A DNA stretch of 64,000 bases from Cognataquiflexum aquatile (lineage in GTDB: Bacteria; Bacteroidota; Bacteroidia; Cytophagales; Cyclobacteriaceae). Every line of letters begins with the position of its first letter. Position 1 is the first letter of the stretch. Under the pieces are notes generated by a model. The model was given only the letters and a program-made list of their open reading frames with translations. It was not told the origin of the DNA and did not search any database. The DNA is taken from positions 1,426,001 to 1,490,000 of the forward strand of contig NZ_QMIK01000001.1 in the NCBI RefSeq assembly GCF_003316845.1, written 5' to 3'. This document shows, in pieces, positions 54,037 through 63,694 of the stretch. The translations under genes were made by a program, and so were the position numbers.

Positions 54037-55228
54037 ATTCCTTGATTTTTACTTTGTAGAAAATATTGTAATCCCGTTCTTCCTCCGGATTGGCGTTATC
54101 ATTGACATAAAGGATTCCTTTTCCGTCCAAAAATTCCAATCCTCCATGAACAGGAAACTCATCAATGATCCCGATCTGCTTTCCGTCTTTGACCACAATA
54201 TGGTAGTATTTCATATACTTTTTCATCGCTTCCTTGAACTCCGGCAATTGGTAATATTCTTCCGACTTGGCACGGAGTTCGGTCATAACAGATAGTGGGA
54301 CTTTGGTACTGAAGGAAACAATCAGGTATTCGCCGGCAAATAGGACATTGGTAAATTTGGGATATTCAGAGTCGGGATTTTCTGCCTCTACGTCAAAGAG
54401 AGGTGCTGATTCAGGTCTGAGAGGGTGGGAAAGTTTGATATCGGCCGTCAAGACAGGTTTGCCCTCCTGAAATTCATAAATGAACACCTGATTGCCGACC
54501 AAAGGCAGCAATGCATATTTTTTCTTGGAATCATGTAGCGCCACAAAGGGAAGGTCAGGTCCTACAAACCGATTGTTCAGTCTTGGTTCCCACGACTCAG
54601 GGAAAGATTCCAGGATTTCATTCTCTTCAGTTCCAAGGTTGTAGCGATAGATGCTGCTGATTTTGGTAAAATAATCCGTCCCTAAGGTTTTGTAATCCGA
54701 CTCCTCATTGGAAAAAAAATTCGGTTCTTCCCCTATCATCATGTCCTGACCGTTTTCGACATATGGGTGGAAAGTAGTCCTGTTAGAGTAGATGGCGATC
54801 GTCCACATTTCTGTCGCATTGCTGGCTATTTTTTGGATCTGATTCCCTTGCAGGTCATAGATAAAATACCCTGTAAATGCGCCTTGAGCCACAAATCGGT
54901 CTTTGTCCAAGAATTTATAGCCAAAAGCACCGTTTCCTCCGGTACCATTTGGGCCTTCTCCTTTCAGGTCAAACTTATTGAGAATTTCACCCTTCTCGTT
55001 GACCAAAAACGGATTTTGTGATTTGGAATCAAACAGGATATACATACCCGCCTCCTGTGAATAATCCTGAAGACGGAGCGGAACAAGTTCATCCACCATC
55101 AGAGAATCCACCACTTCCAATTCCAGTTGCTTGAGAGGATTATCTGCCACGGTTTCATCCTTTGAATTGCAATAAGAAAAGACGAGAAGTGAAAAAAGGA
55201 ATAAAATAGAATTGGGTTTGAGATTCAT
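54035..55228 (-). CDS. Lipoprotein, probably beta-propeller (BF3164-like)
   Basis: A 397-residue protein with a lipoprotein signal (SILFLFSLLVFSYC; lipobox VFSYC). The rest has repeated strand-turn units, such as GMYILFDSKSQNPFLVNEKG followed by EILNKFDLKGEGPNG, RFVAQGAFTGYFIYDLQGNQ and YALLPLVGNQVFIYEFQEGK. This resembles the 6-bladed propeller lipoproteins with NHL-like blades common in Bacteroidota. The KGEGPNG(T)GG motif resembles the conserved G-x-G-P-G of that family. The function is unknown. It lies downstream of the RND operon but is separated from it by about 130 bases. Confidence 0.6.
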   Translation of the reverse strand: MNLKPNSILFLFSLLVFSYCNSKDETVADNPLKQLELEVVDSLMVDELVPLRLQDYSQEAGMYILFDSKSQNPFLVNEKGEILNKFDLKGEGPNGTGGNGAFGYKFLDKDRFVAQGAFTGYFIYDLQGNQIQKIASNATEMWTIAIYSNRTTFHPYVENGQDMMIGEEPNFFSNEESDYKTLGTDYFTKISSIYRYNLGTEENEILESFPESWEPRLNNRFVGPDLPFVALHDSKKKYALLPLVGNQVFIYEFQEGKPVLTADIKLSHPLRPESAPLFDVEAENPDSEYPKFTNVLFAGEYLIVSFSTKVPLSVMTELRAKSEEYYQLPEFKEAMKKYMKYYHIVVKDGKQIGIIDEFPVHGGLEFLDGKGILYVNDNANPEEERDYNIFYKVKIKE

Positions 55229-55358
55229 AACAAGGAAGGGATTTTGGGTTTGTACAAAATGAGTATCAATATTTATTAGTGCCGGGAGGATAGATTTATA
55301 TGACAGAACCTATTCAAAGTTTACAAAAAACTCTTGGCGCCTTGGCGGGAAATCAAAA

Positions 55359-58300
55359 TTATCCTTTCTTCCTCCACAAAAACACAGGCAAAGCCACAAA
55401 GACTCCTATAATACTGAACACCAATCCGCCGATGGTGCCGATGGCTAGGGAGAACCAGAAAACTTCATTTTGCCCCTCTATGATAAATGGGATCAAGCCA
55501 AAGCAGGTGGATAGAATGGTCAGCATGATGGGAACTGCTTTACCGGCCACGGCTTTCAGAATATTCCTATTGTAAAGCCCAATGGACCGGTTGTTCAGGT
55601 CATTGACAATAAATATCGCCGCATTGACCGCCAAGCCACCGAGCATCACAAAAGCCGCATAACCTCCCTGATCAAAGTAAAAATCAAAGAGCGAGAATAT
55701 CAGAAAGAGTCCTATAAATGAAAACGGAATGATAATGATGATGAAAAAAGGCTGCTTGAGGTTCTCAAAAAGAACCGCACATATAAAGAAAATCCCCACC
55801 ACCAACACCAAAATCAAGCTATACTGTCTTTTTGCTTTGTTCCAATCCCAACTCCAAGTTTCCTTTTCTGCGGTATAGCCGATGGGCATATTGGCTTTCA
55901 TTTCGGTCAGAACTTCGTCCAGATATTCATTGCCAAACTTGTGCGAACCCATGTACTCAAAAGCCACCAAACGGATATATTGCCGGTCCTCTTTGTGCAG
56001 GGCGTTGGTGGTGGTTTCTTTGGTAAGTGTACCAAAGTTCCTGACTTTAAAAACCTGATCTTCCCCTCCGATCAGGCTATTCTCTTCCAGGTCAAATTTC
56101 GAATAATTAGCAGATTCCTTTTCCCTGACCACTACAGCGTAGTTTTTATCCTCCAAAGCGAGGTACGCCGAAGGACCGGATGGACGGGAGACGTTGTTGA
56201 GTGCATTGATGACTTGGTATTGGTTTGCATTGCCAAGGGCCATTTTGCTTTGGTCGAGTCGGAGTACATATTCTTCGGTTTTCTGTTCATCCCAACCCAA
56301 GCGTTCGTTGGTATTCACAGTTTGGATCCTTTTGTGTCGGAGGAGCTTTTCAGCCAACAACGCCGATTGCCTTTCAAGCTCGTCGTAGTTGTAGCCTTTC
56401 AATGTCACCCTATATTGGGGGATTCCATCACCACTCGAACCTGTATAAAACCCCTGTCCTACTCCGTAAATCTGCCAACTCGCCCCCGACCAATCGGTGG
56501 ACTTGACCGACAGCCGGCCTTTGAGTTGGTAAGGCAAAGCCGATTTTTCGTAAGCTTCTTTGAAAGTGATTTCGATTTGAGAGTATTGCCCCGATTGGAT
56601 AAAAGTCACAAACTGATCAATGCCCTCCACCCCTTGGAGAAATTTCTCAAATTCCCGCATGATAAAATCCATCTGCTCCAAGGTATTGCCAAATGGCAAC
56701 TGGGCAGTAATGTAAAGCCTTGTCTTTTCCGCTTGGCGATAGGATGATTTTTCAAAAACCCCACGCACAAACAAACGCAGCGAACCCCCAAGTGCCTTGT
56801 CCACATATGGCCGGATTTCTTCCTGATACAATGTCGAACCAACGGTTTTGTTGTACCATTCCTGACCCTCCCATTTGGCGGGAAGGAAGAAAACGGGTAA
56901 CCCAAAAAGCAGCAAAAGGAATACAATGAATGTCTTTCTGTAATGGGCTATAAATCCGATACTCCTGTTGAAAACACCGAAAGCCCGGACCCTTTTTCGG
57001 AGTTGGGCAACGCTGAGTACCCTTCCCTTTTCTGCCTGATTGCCAAAAAGAAGATCATACATCGCCGGGGTGAAAACAAGTGCCACCAAAAGTGATACAG
57101 CCAACATCACAGTAACGACAATGGAAAATTCCGTGAGGTTTTTCCTGTCATCTTCAGGAAGGAAAAACACAATCAACAAAGCAACAATTGTTGTCAAAGA
57201 AGCTCCCAATAATGCTACAAACACCTTTCGGTTTTTGTGCTTGTGCATGTGGTCGATCATGATGATGGCATTGTCCACTATCAACCCAAAAGATATCGTC
57301 AGCCCAGCCAAGGAATACAAATGAATGTCCACTTTCATCAAATAGAGGATAATGGCGGTAATACTCAGGTTGACAATGATGCCCAAAAATAGGATACTGA
57401 GGTACCTGAGATTCCTATTGATCAGGAAAATGAATAAAATCAATATCAGAATGGACAATCCCGAACGCTCATAAATTTTATTCAATTCTTTTTCAAGAAA
57501 CTCCGTGTCGTCATTTTCAAGCCTTACTTCAAATCCTGCCGGCAACAAAGATTTGGTGCTTTCAATGGCGGCCTTGATGTTTTTGGCAAGAAGGACTTTG
57601 TTGACCCCGTCGCGGTTGATGATGGACAGCGTGACCGAATTGTTTCCATTGATCCGGTAAAAGGAATTGGGTTCGGCTTCCTCCAAAGTCAAACTCGCCA
57701 GATCTTTCAGGTAAATCTCTTTTCCTTCTTTGGTGGTGACAAGGAGGTTTTCGAGTTGGCTGATGTCCTGCAGCGAGCGGTCAACCTGAATAAAAAGTGT
57801 CTCTCCCCTGTTATTGACGAGTGAACCAGGAAATGATCTTCCAAAAGAACCTGCAATGACAGATTCAATATCTGATTTGGAAAGTTTGAATGCCTGCAAT
57901 TTTTTGATGTCATAGGTGACAAAAAGCTGCAGGTCATTTGCTCCACGGACGGTAATTTCCTCTATTTCGGCAAACCTATTGAGGGAGGATTTGATGACAT
58001 CTTCAGCGATTTTTTTGATCTCAAAAGAAGCAAAAGGACCGTTGACAGAATAGGTTAAAATCGGGGTTTTAAGGTCGGACCTGCGCTCGGCAGTTTGGGT
58101 GACCAAGGGATAAGAGACCTTCTGATCCAAACCTGGATAAACTTGCCGGATGATGGAGGAGACTTCAAATTTTTTGAATTCCATATCCGTCTCTTTGTCA
58201 AAGCGCAGGGTGATTGATCCCCTGTCGTAATTGGATACAGAATTGATCTTTTTGAGATCTGCCAATTGGGAAAGAGCTCCTTCCAAAGGAGAAGTGGCCA

Positions 58301-58460
58301 GCTTTTCGACCAGATCCGGAGAAGACCTCGGCACCCCAAAACTCACCGTCAATACCGGTTCACGCTCCCGTGGATTCAGGTCCACAGAAAGCCTCGGCAC
58401 CAGGGCAAAGCCGATGATGGCAAGAACGATGAACGATATGATGATGCGGAAGGGAGTCAA
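55359..58460 (-). CDS. RND family efflux permease, second in operon
   Basis: A 1033-residue RND pump with the twelve-helix, two-porter-domain layout. TM1 starts at once (FRIIISFIVLAIIGFALVPR), and the TM4 relay region is SFGLIVDNAIIMIDHMHKHK, where AcrB has Asp-Asp and this protein Asp-Asn. The second half has FFIIIIIPFSFIGLFLIFSL and AVPIMLTILSTCFGLIPFII. The only possible start is TTG at 58460, with TAA six bases upstream, so the N-terminus is four residues before TM1. An earlier start may have been lost to the GAGATGTGAGA repeat that ends at this point. It probably forms an inner-membrane complex with the first pump or a separate trimer. Substrate is unknown. Confidence 0.88.
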   Translation of the reverse strand: MTPFRIIISFIVLAIIGFALVPRLSVDLNPREREPVLTVSFGVPRSSPDLVEKLATSPLEGALSQLADLKKINSVSNYDRGSITLRFDKETDMEFKKFEVSSIIRQVYPGLDQKVSYPLVTQTAERRSDLKTPILTYSVNGPFASFEIKKIAEDVIKSSLNRFAEIEEITVRGANDLQLFVTYDIKKLQAFKLSKSDIESVIAGSFGRSFPGSLVNNRGETLFIQVDRSLQDISQLENLLVTTKEGKEIYLKDLASLTLEEAEPNSFYRINGNNSVTLSIINRDGVNKVLLAKNIKAAIESTKSLLPAGFEVRLENDDTEFLEKELNKIYERSGLSILILILFIFLINRNLRYLSILFLGIIVNLSITAIILYLMKVDIHLYSLAGLTISFGLIVDNAIIMIDHMHKHKNRKVFVALLGASLTTIVALLIVFFLPEDDRKNLTEFSIVVTVMLAVSLLVALVFTPAMYDLLFGNQAEKGRVLSVAQLRKRVRAFGVFNRSIGFIAHYRKTFIVFLLLLFGLPVFFLPAKWEGQEWYNKTVGSTLYQEEIRPYVDKALGGSLRLFVRGVFEKSSYRQAEKTRLYITAQLPFGNTLEQMDFIMREFEKFLQGVEGIDQFVTFIQSGQYSQIEITFKEAYEKSALPYQLKGRLSVKSTDWSGASWQIYGVGQGFYTGSSGDGIPQYRVTLKGYNYDELERQSALLAEKLLRHKRIQTVNTNERLGWDEQKTEEYVLRLDQSKMALGNANQYQVINALNNVSRPSGPSAYLALEDKNYAVVVREKESANYSKFDLEENSLIGGEDQVFKVRNFGTLTKETTTNALHKEDRQYIRLVAFEYMGSHKFGNEYLDEVLTEMKANMPIGYTAEKETWSWDWNKAKRQYSLILVLVVGIFFICAVLFENLKQPFFIIIIIPFSFIGLFLIFSLFDFYFDQGGYAAFVMLGGLAVNAAIFIVNDLNNRSIGLYNRNILKAVAGKAVPIMLTILSTCFGLIPFIIEGQNEVFWFSLAIGTIGGLVFSIIGVFVALPVFLWRKKG

Positions 58461-58726
58461 TTTTTATGTTTTAGATTTGAGATGTGAGATGTGAGATTTG
58501 AGACAATAGAAACGAGAAGCGAGACTTTCAAGGGTTTAAGACAATCATAAAAAGAGTCGTTTTTTTTCTGAGTTTGTTAGAGTATTTGAAAATCTCATGA
58601 ATTTTGTTTCAATAGTTATCATGAACTCAAGCTTTTTAAATTCTAAGTTCCCTATTGTTAATTCTTCATTCATAATTTTCAATTCACCAAGTCTCATGTC
58701 TCAAATCTCACTTCTCACGTCTACTT
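58461..58726. repeat. Inverted GAGATGTGAGA-type simple repeats between the two RND genes
   Basis: GAGATGTGAGATGTGAGATT near 58476 is complemented by GTCTCATGTCTCAAATCTCA at 58691-58710. The outer repeat covers the last codons and the TGA stop of the upstream pump (RREK), and the inner one reaches the TTG start of the second pump. The DNA between them is AT-rich and has no gene. Confidence 0.6.
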
Positions 58727-61700
58727 ATAAACCAATAAGCCAAAGGCACGAAATACAGCGCAGTAAAGGTTCCGATGGTCAGACCGCCGATGACAGAATA
58801 CACCAAAGGCCGCTGCAGGTCCGAACCCAAACCGCTTGAGAAAACCACTGGCAAAAGGGCCAATATGGTCGTAATCGAAGTCATTAGAATTGGCTTCAAT
58901 CTTGTTTGCCCGGCTTCATAGATCGCCTTTTCCAAGGCTTCCACCGCAGGCAGTTGAGTACTGTACCTTTCTTTTAATCTATTGATGGTATCTATTTTCA
59001 GGATGGCATCATTGACCATAATTCCCAACATGACAACCAAGCCAATGGCTGACATGACATTGAGGGAAGTTCCGGTAAGAAAGAGGATGATAAACGCCCC
59101 CCCGATCCCCAAAGGCAAAGTAGAGATGATGATTATTGGCTGAATAAAACTTTCAAATTGTGCGGCTAGGATAAAGTAAAGGAGCAAAACTGAAATCAAA
59201 AGGATACCGACCAATTCTCTGATCCGCTCCTGATCTTTGAAGTACTGCCCAAAAAACGACACGCCAAGATTCTTATCCGCTGCCCAATTGATGATCTCGG
59301 CATTGTAGGCCGTTGGATTTTTTGAATCAAGTATCACCGATTGGAACAGACCACCCTTGTCCGCAGTGACAAATTTGTAATGGTTTTCATAATCAAAACT
59401 GATGAAATTGCTCAGTGCGTATTCATTCCCGTCTTTTCCCCGAAGGAAATTATTGTTGAGAATCTGCTCAAAATTGGTCTTGTCGGCCTTGAGTTTGATC
59501 GGGGTGATTTCCCCAAACCGCTTGATGTCGGTAATCGGATACACCCCAAAAAGCTGCTTCACCTGCTCTTGTAAGTCCCGGGGACTGATGCCATAGAGCG
59601 CAAGTTTGCCGCCATCCAACCTGAATATCACCGAAGCTTCTTTCTGTAATCCCGGTCCGCGGCTGAATTCCTGTACAGGAAATGCTGACAGCCATTCATC
59701 CATCCTGCCTTCCTCGATTGGTTTTTTGGTCGCCAGGTCTTTCCACCTCACTTCGTAAAAGGGAATGTTGGAAGCAAACAACTGATCAAAAGCATTTGGA
59801 GCATCCGAGACGGCAATTTGGGCATTGGGATAATTACCCGATACCAATTCCTGCAACTTCTGCATCTGATCGGTTTTGGCTTCTTGGGATTCAAATAGGA
59901 AATAGAGGTTGGCTTCCTGCAGGGAACTTTCCCCATCAAAAAGCAAAAACTGCCGCACCCCAAGGTCTGTCTCCGACTTCAGGTAAGCGCCTTTCATGGC
60001 TTCCAAGATGGACAAAACACGGTCTTTGTTTTGCTCCACACCGATCGGTTCGTTCCAGTCGATGGCTACGACGGCGTCAAACTTCTGTATCGGTGGCAGG
60101 CCTTCGACTTGGAGCAGGTAGCCCAATGCCAAACCTGCAGGGATCAATAGAATGAAAATCCAAAAGCTGAGTTTTTTATTGCTAAAAACCCTATTGAACA
60201 GGCTTTTATAGCCTTTTAAAATGATCTTGAAAAACCTGCTATCATCTTCTCTTTCTTCCTTTACAACTCTATTTCTAAAGAAAAAAAGATAAAGCATCGG
60301 TATAAAAATAAAGGCAACCAATAAAGAAACCCCCAAAATAGCGGAAACTGAAACCGCCTGATCCATAAACAATGCCCCTGAAACTCCACTTAAAAAAACC
60401 AATGGGATAAAAACTGCCAAAGTGGTCAGCACCGAACTGACCAAAGCTGACATCACTTCATTGACCCCCTGCACACAGGCTTCGAAAATCGGCAATCCCT
60501 CCTTCCTATTCAGGGTAATGCTATCCATGACGATGATCGCATTGTCAATCAACATCCCCAATCCCAATGCAAGGCCTGAAAGAGAAATGACATTGATCGA
60601 AATCTCAAAAAAGTAAAATACCAGAAAACTGATCAGCAATGAAGTCGGCAAAGAAATCCCGATGAAAACCGGCATCCTCCAATCCCCCATGAATAAAAAT
60701 AACACTGCAAAAGCAAAAATACCCCCAAACAGCAAACTCGTCTGCAGGTTGCTGATACCGGCATTCAGCAAGACAGATTGGTCTTGAGTAAGCTCAAAAT
60801 CCACTTGGTTGTAATCTGCTTTGAACAAATCTATAGCCTCATATACCTTGGGAAGAAGTTCGTTCATCTTGGCGGAAGCCTGCTTGTGCACCGTGATGAC
60901 CAATCCCTCTTTTTCGCCAAAAAGGTGGTGTCCCAAAACCTCGTTCGTCTCGTATTGCACCGTGGCCACCCTAGCCAAATCTACGGTAACTCCCTTTTCG
61001 GAAGTAACGGGCAGCTTCATGATGTCGTCGGGAGAATCCACCCTTGTCGCCAACCGCAAGTAATACCTGAACTGACCGTCCTCCACACTGATGCCGGGAA
61101 GTTCTTCATTGCCAAATTGGATGGCATTGATCACATTGTCTTCCGTCATGCCAAGGGCACCGAGGGCAGCTTTATCCGTCGTGACGGTGATGATGCGCTC
61201 CTTTTTGCCATTGATATCGACCAGGGAAACCCCTTCCAACTGTTCGATCCTTTTCTTCAGGACATTTTCGGTCAACTGACTGATTTCTGTAAAGTCAAAT
61301 CCAGGTTTGGGAATGACCTGCACCCGGACGACAGGAATGTCATTGGTATTGATCCGGATCACTTGGGGACGCGCAAGGTCCGAAGGAAGACTGTTGGTAA
61401 GCCGGTCGATCTTCTCATTGACGTCGATGTAGGCCAGTTCCATCTTGGTACCATAATCAAAAGTCAGTCGGATCGTGCCTGTTTCGCTTCCGGCTTTGCT
61501 TTCGACATCTTCCAGCCCATTGAGTGTCATCAGGCCTTCCCGGATCGGGGAAAGCACATTTTGCTCTATGGCCTCAGGAGAAGCATTGGGATAGTTGACC
61601 TTGATGACAATCTGTGGGACATCGATCGGAGGCAAAAGTGAAATCGGAAGCGTCCTGAACACGATGACCGAAAAGACCATCAAGGCCAAAAAAACCATCA

Positions 61701-61737
61701 ACACAGCTATGGGTCTTGCCAATAAAAACCTTACCAT
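58708..61737 (-). CDS. RND family efflux permease, first in operon
   Basis: A 1009-residue RND pump. TM1 is LARPIAVLMVFLALMVFSVI, the TM4 relay region GLALGLGMLIDNAIIVMDSI (Asp-Asn again), and the TM10-TM11 region IGLVVMLGIMVNDAILKIDT. Porter segments include PPIDVPQIVIKVNYPNASPE, close to the usual P-x-V-x-V-x-x-x-Y-P-G-A of the AcrB/HAE family. It begins 5 bases after the adaptor stop and so is co-transcribed with it. The second pump follows after 247 bases. The last residues (RREK) are encoded inside a simple repeat. Substrate is unknown. Confidence 0.9.
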   Translation of the reverse strand: MVRFLLARPIAVLMVFLALMVFSVIVFRTLPISLLPPIDVPQIVIKVNYPNASPEAIEQNVLSPIREGLMTLNGLEDVESKAGSETGTIRLTFDYGTKMELAYIDVNEKIDRLTNSLPSDLARPQVIRINTNDIPVVRVQVIPKPGFDFTEISQLTENVLKKRIEQLEGVSLVDINGKKERIITVTTDKAALGALGMTEDNVINAIQFGNEELPGISVEDGQFRYYLRLATRVDSPDDIMKLPVTSEKGVTVDLARVATVQYETNEVLGHHLFGEKEGLVITVHKQASAKMNELLPKVYEAIDLFKADYNQVDFELTQDQSVLLNAGISNLQTSLLFGGIFAFAVLFLFMGDWRMPVFIGISLPTSLLISFLVFYFFEISINVISLSGLALGLGMLIDNAIIVMDSITLNRKEGLPIFEACVQGVNEVMSALVSSVLTTLAVFIPLVFLSGVSGALFMDQAVSVSAILGVSLLVAFIFIPMLYLFFFRNRVVKEEREDDSRFFKIILKGYKSLFNRVFSNKKLSFWIFILLIPAGLALGYLLQVEGLPPIQKFDAVVAIDWNEPIGVEQNKDRVLSILEAMKGAYLKSETDLGVRQFLLFDGESSLQEANLYFLFESQEAKTDQMQKLQELVSGNYPNAQIAVSDAPNAFDQLFASNIPFYEVRWKDLATKKPIEEGRMDEWLSAFPVQEFSRGPGLQKEASVIFRLDGGKLALYGISPRDLQEQVKQLFGVYPITDIKRFGEITPIKLKADKTNFEQILNNNFLRGKDGNEYALSNFISFDYENHYKFVTADKGGLFQSVILDSKNPTAYNAEIINWAADKNLGVSFFGQYFKDQERIRELVGILLISVLLLYFILAAQFESFIQPIIIISTLPLGIGGAFIILFLTGTSLNVMSAIGLVVMLGIMVNDAILKIDTINRLKERYSTQLPAVEALEKAIYEAGQTRLKPILMTSITTILALLPVVFSSGLGSDLQRPLVYSVIGGLTIGTFTALYFVPLAYWFISRREK

Positions 61738-61742
61738 AGCGC

Positions 61743-62810
61743 TTAGTCTTTGAGGATTTGTACAGGTGCCTGATGTGCAAGCTGCAGGTTGTTGGAAGTG
61801 ATGACGGTCATGCCGGATTCAATGCCGCTGAGGATTTCGACTTCCTGTCCGTTGTCCTTGCCGACTTCGACATAGTTCCATTTGGATTCCTCTTTCTCTA
61901 TGGTAAAAACCACGGGCCTGCCGGAACGGTAGACCAAAGCCTGCTTGGGTACGACGATGCTGTTGTTTTGTGGGGCGCGGATGATGGCCCGGGCGTTCAT
62001 CCCCGGAAGCAATCCTTTGCCTCCGTTGATCAGGATATTGACTTGGACGAGTCCGTTTTCATCCACTTTGGGATTGATACTCCTGACCGAACCGCTGATG
62101 CCTTCCCCGCCGCCGACAGGAAGGATTTCGGCTTTTTGGCCTAGGGAAATAAGGTTGATGTCGGATTCCAGGACTTTCACTTTGAGTTCGAGCGCAGCCG
62201 TATTGATGACTTCGAGCATTTCGTCGCCTGACTTGACGAGGCTTCCACGCTTGGACTTCAGGTCAGCAATGCGACCCGAAATCGGGGATTTGATCACCGT
62301 CTTGTCCAGGTCAATCTGTGCTTCCTTGACGGCGATTTCAGCAGAAAAAAGCCCGCTCTTGGCCTTAAGCTGCTCCTGTACCTGCGCAATCCTGTCGGCA
62401 TCGCCGCTGTTCATGATGCTTTCGAAGCTCAGGATTTCGGACTGGAAGTTAGCCTTGGCATTTTTGAGTTCGATATTGGCTTTTTCAAGGGTCAGCAGAC
62501 TCTCGGTCTGATCGAGGCGGGCGAGGATTTTGCCTTTTTCGACAAAGTCACCTTCCTTCACGGTAAGTTCTATGAGGTATCCCGGCCGCTCGGCGATGAT
62601 TTTGACCTGCTCTGCGGCTTCGATTTTGCCGGAGGCATTGATCAGGTAATCAAAGGTCCGCTTCTCGGCTTTGGCTATCCGGACAGGAGTAGCAGCCACT
62701 TCACCGCGGAAAGCCTCCAATGGCTGATCCTGACTTTCGGCTTTTTCTTCCTTGCAGGAAACGCACACTATCAAGACAAGGGCAAATAAAAATACAGGAA
62801 CACGACGCAT
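61743..62810 (-). CDS. RND efflux periplasmic adaptor (HlyD/AcrA-type lipoprotein)
   Basis: A 355-residue lipoprotein with a signal ending VCVSC|K. Then a lipoyl-like half-motif YLIELTVKEGDFVEKGKILA, a helical hairpin (residues ~105-150), the second lipoyl half AEIAVKEAQIDLDKTVIKSP followed by ISGRIADLK, and a beta-barrel end (LPGMNARAIIRAP, VVPKQALVYRSGRPVVF). It links an RND pump to an outer-membrane channel. It is first in the operon, 5 bases before the first pump. No TolC-type gene follows in the window, so the channel must be encoded elsewhere. Confidence 0.92.
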   Translation of the reverse strand: MRRVPVFLFALVLIVCVSCKEEKAESQDQPLEAFRGEVAATPVRIAKAEKRTFDYLINASGKIEAAEQVKIIAERPGYLIELTVKEGDFVEKGKILARLDQTESLLTLEKANIELKNAKANFQSEILSFESIMNSGDADRIAQVQEQLKAKSGLFSAEIAVKEAQIDLDKTVIKSPISGRIADLKSKRGSLVKSGDEMLEVINTAALELKVKVLESDINLISLGQKAEILPVGGGEGISGSVRSINPKVDENGLVQVNILINGGKGLLPGMNARAIIRAPQNNSIVVPKQALVYRSGRPVVFTIEKEESKWNYVEVGKDNGQEVEILSGIESGMTVITSNNLQLAHQAPVQILKD

Positions 62811-62987
62811 ATTACTTGTGGTTATTGAATAGGATTACAATAAACTAAGTTATTAAACAAATTCAAAAGGGATGATGTTAAAAAGTTTGAAAAACTACAT
62901 TTGGATTAATTGAAAAAGCTTATTGAAAAATTTTATGAATTTGGTTTAGATTAAATGTATTCTTAAAAAATTGATTGTACGAAACAC

Positions 62988-63530
62988 TTAAATCGAAACT
63001 TCCACCTTCTCAGCAAGGTCGATCTCAAATCCTATCATACACAGGTCCATTTTGTCAAATAGGATCGGTTCTTCATAGATCCTCAGCCTGATATCTTCCG
63101 GCTTGTTGCCCTGATAATGACTCATCAATAAGTTCACGGTGGCCTGATCAGGTACTTCGATTTTTACTTTGGCAAGGCCATCTTTGACCATGTCGATTTC
63201 TGTGGCGGCGGCGCGAGATAAGTCGATGATTCTTTTGGAATTTTGTGGAAGGCGGTCATTAACCCTTACCCAAACCACTTTGTCGTTTTTGAGGTTGGTC
63301 ACCTTCAGCATGGTGCCAAAGGGAAGGTTTTTGTGGGCAGCAGTCATTCGCTCCATATCAAAAATCTCTCCGCTTGCGGTCTTTCTTAAGTGGAATTTGC
63401 GACCATAATAACTTGCGACGCCTTCCTGAATCTTCAGCGAATCGCCTACATCAGCCTTAGGACCGCCTGCCAAAAGCGGCATCGGACCCATCAGCATCAG
63501 CAAAACGAATAGGATGTTTTTCATTTTCAT
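62988..63530 (-). CDS. RlpA-like double-psi beta-barrel protein
   Basis: A 180-residue exported protein from the ATG at 63530 (MKMKNILFVLLMLMGPMPLL), a signal peptide; an upstream ATG at 63584 would disrupt it. The double-psi barrel has GVASYYGRKFHLRKTASGEI, MTAAHKNLPFGTMLKVTNLK and VRVNDRLPQNSKRIIDLSRA followed by AATEIDM, with the family's Y-x-x-x-F/H-x-G/R-x-x-T-A-S/N-G-E and the acidic D in NDR. RlpA proteins are outer-membrane or septal, and some are lytic transglycosylases on bare glycan strands. No SPOR domain follows, so activity and location are less sure. Confidence 0.85.
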   Translation of the reverse strand: MKMKNILFVLLMLMGPMPLLAGGPKADVGDSLKIQEGVASYYGRKFHLRKTASGEIFDMERMTAAHKNLPFGTMLKVTNLKNDKVVWVRVNDRLPQNSKRIIDLSRAAATEIDMVKDGLAKVKIEVPDQATVNLLMSHYQGNKPEDIRLRIYEEPILFDKMDLCMIGFEIDLAEKVEVSI

Positions 63531-63605
63531 TAGCTCGCATTTTACAATTAATGTGCCAATTGTCGTCAAAGACATAATTTCCATTTGGAATGGAAAAACT
63601 AAGCG

Positions 63606-63626
63606 TCTATTTTTATCAAAAATAGA
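63606..63626. promoter_or_regulatory. Inverted repeat between divergent rlpA-like and sbcD genes
   Basis: TCTATTTTT-ATC-AAAAATAGA is a perfect 9-bp inverted repeat in the 164-base divergent region. It could be an operator or part of overlapping promoters; A/T content makes chance occurrence possible. Confidence 0.3.
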
Positions 63627-63694
63627 AAGGCTAATTTAGCATAAATTTTCAAAATGCCTAAGCCCACAAATTTCTAAAAAAAACCGATTTGAAC

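Noticed and set aside
55941-56747. 268-codon plus-strand ORF inside the second RND gene
   Set aside because: It is an antisense shadow; the RND reading frame on the minus strand is continuous and conserved.
60778-61641. 287-codon plus-strand ORF inside the first RND gene
   Set aside because: It is an antisense shadow of conserved porter-domain codons. The RND protein explains the region fully.
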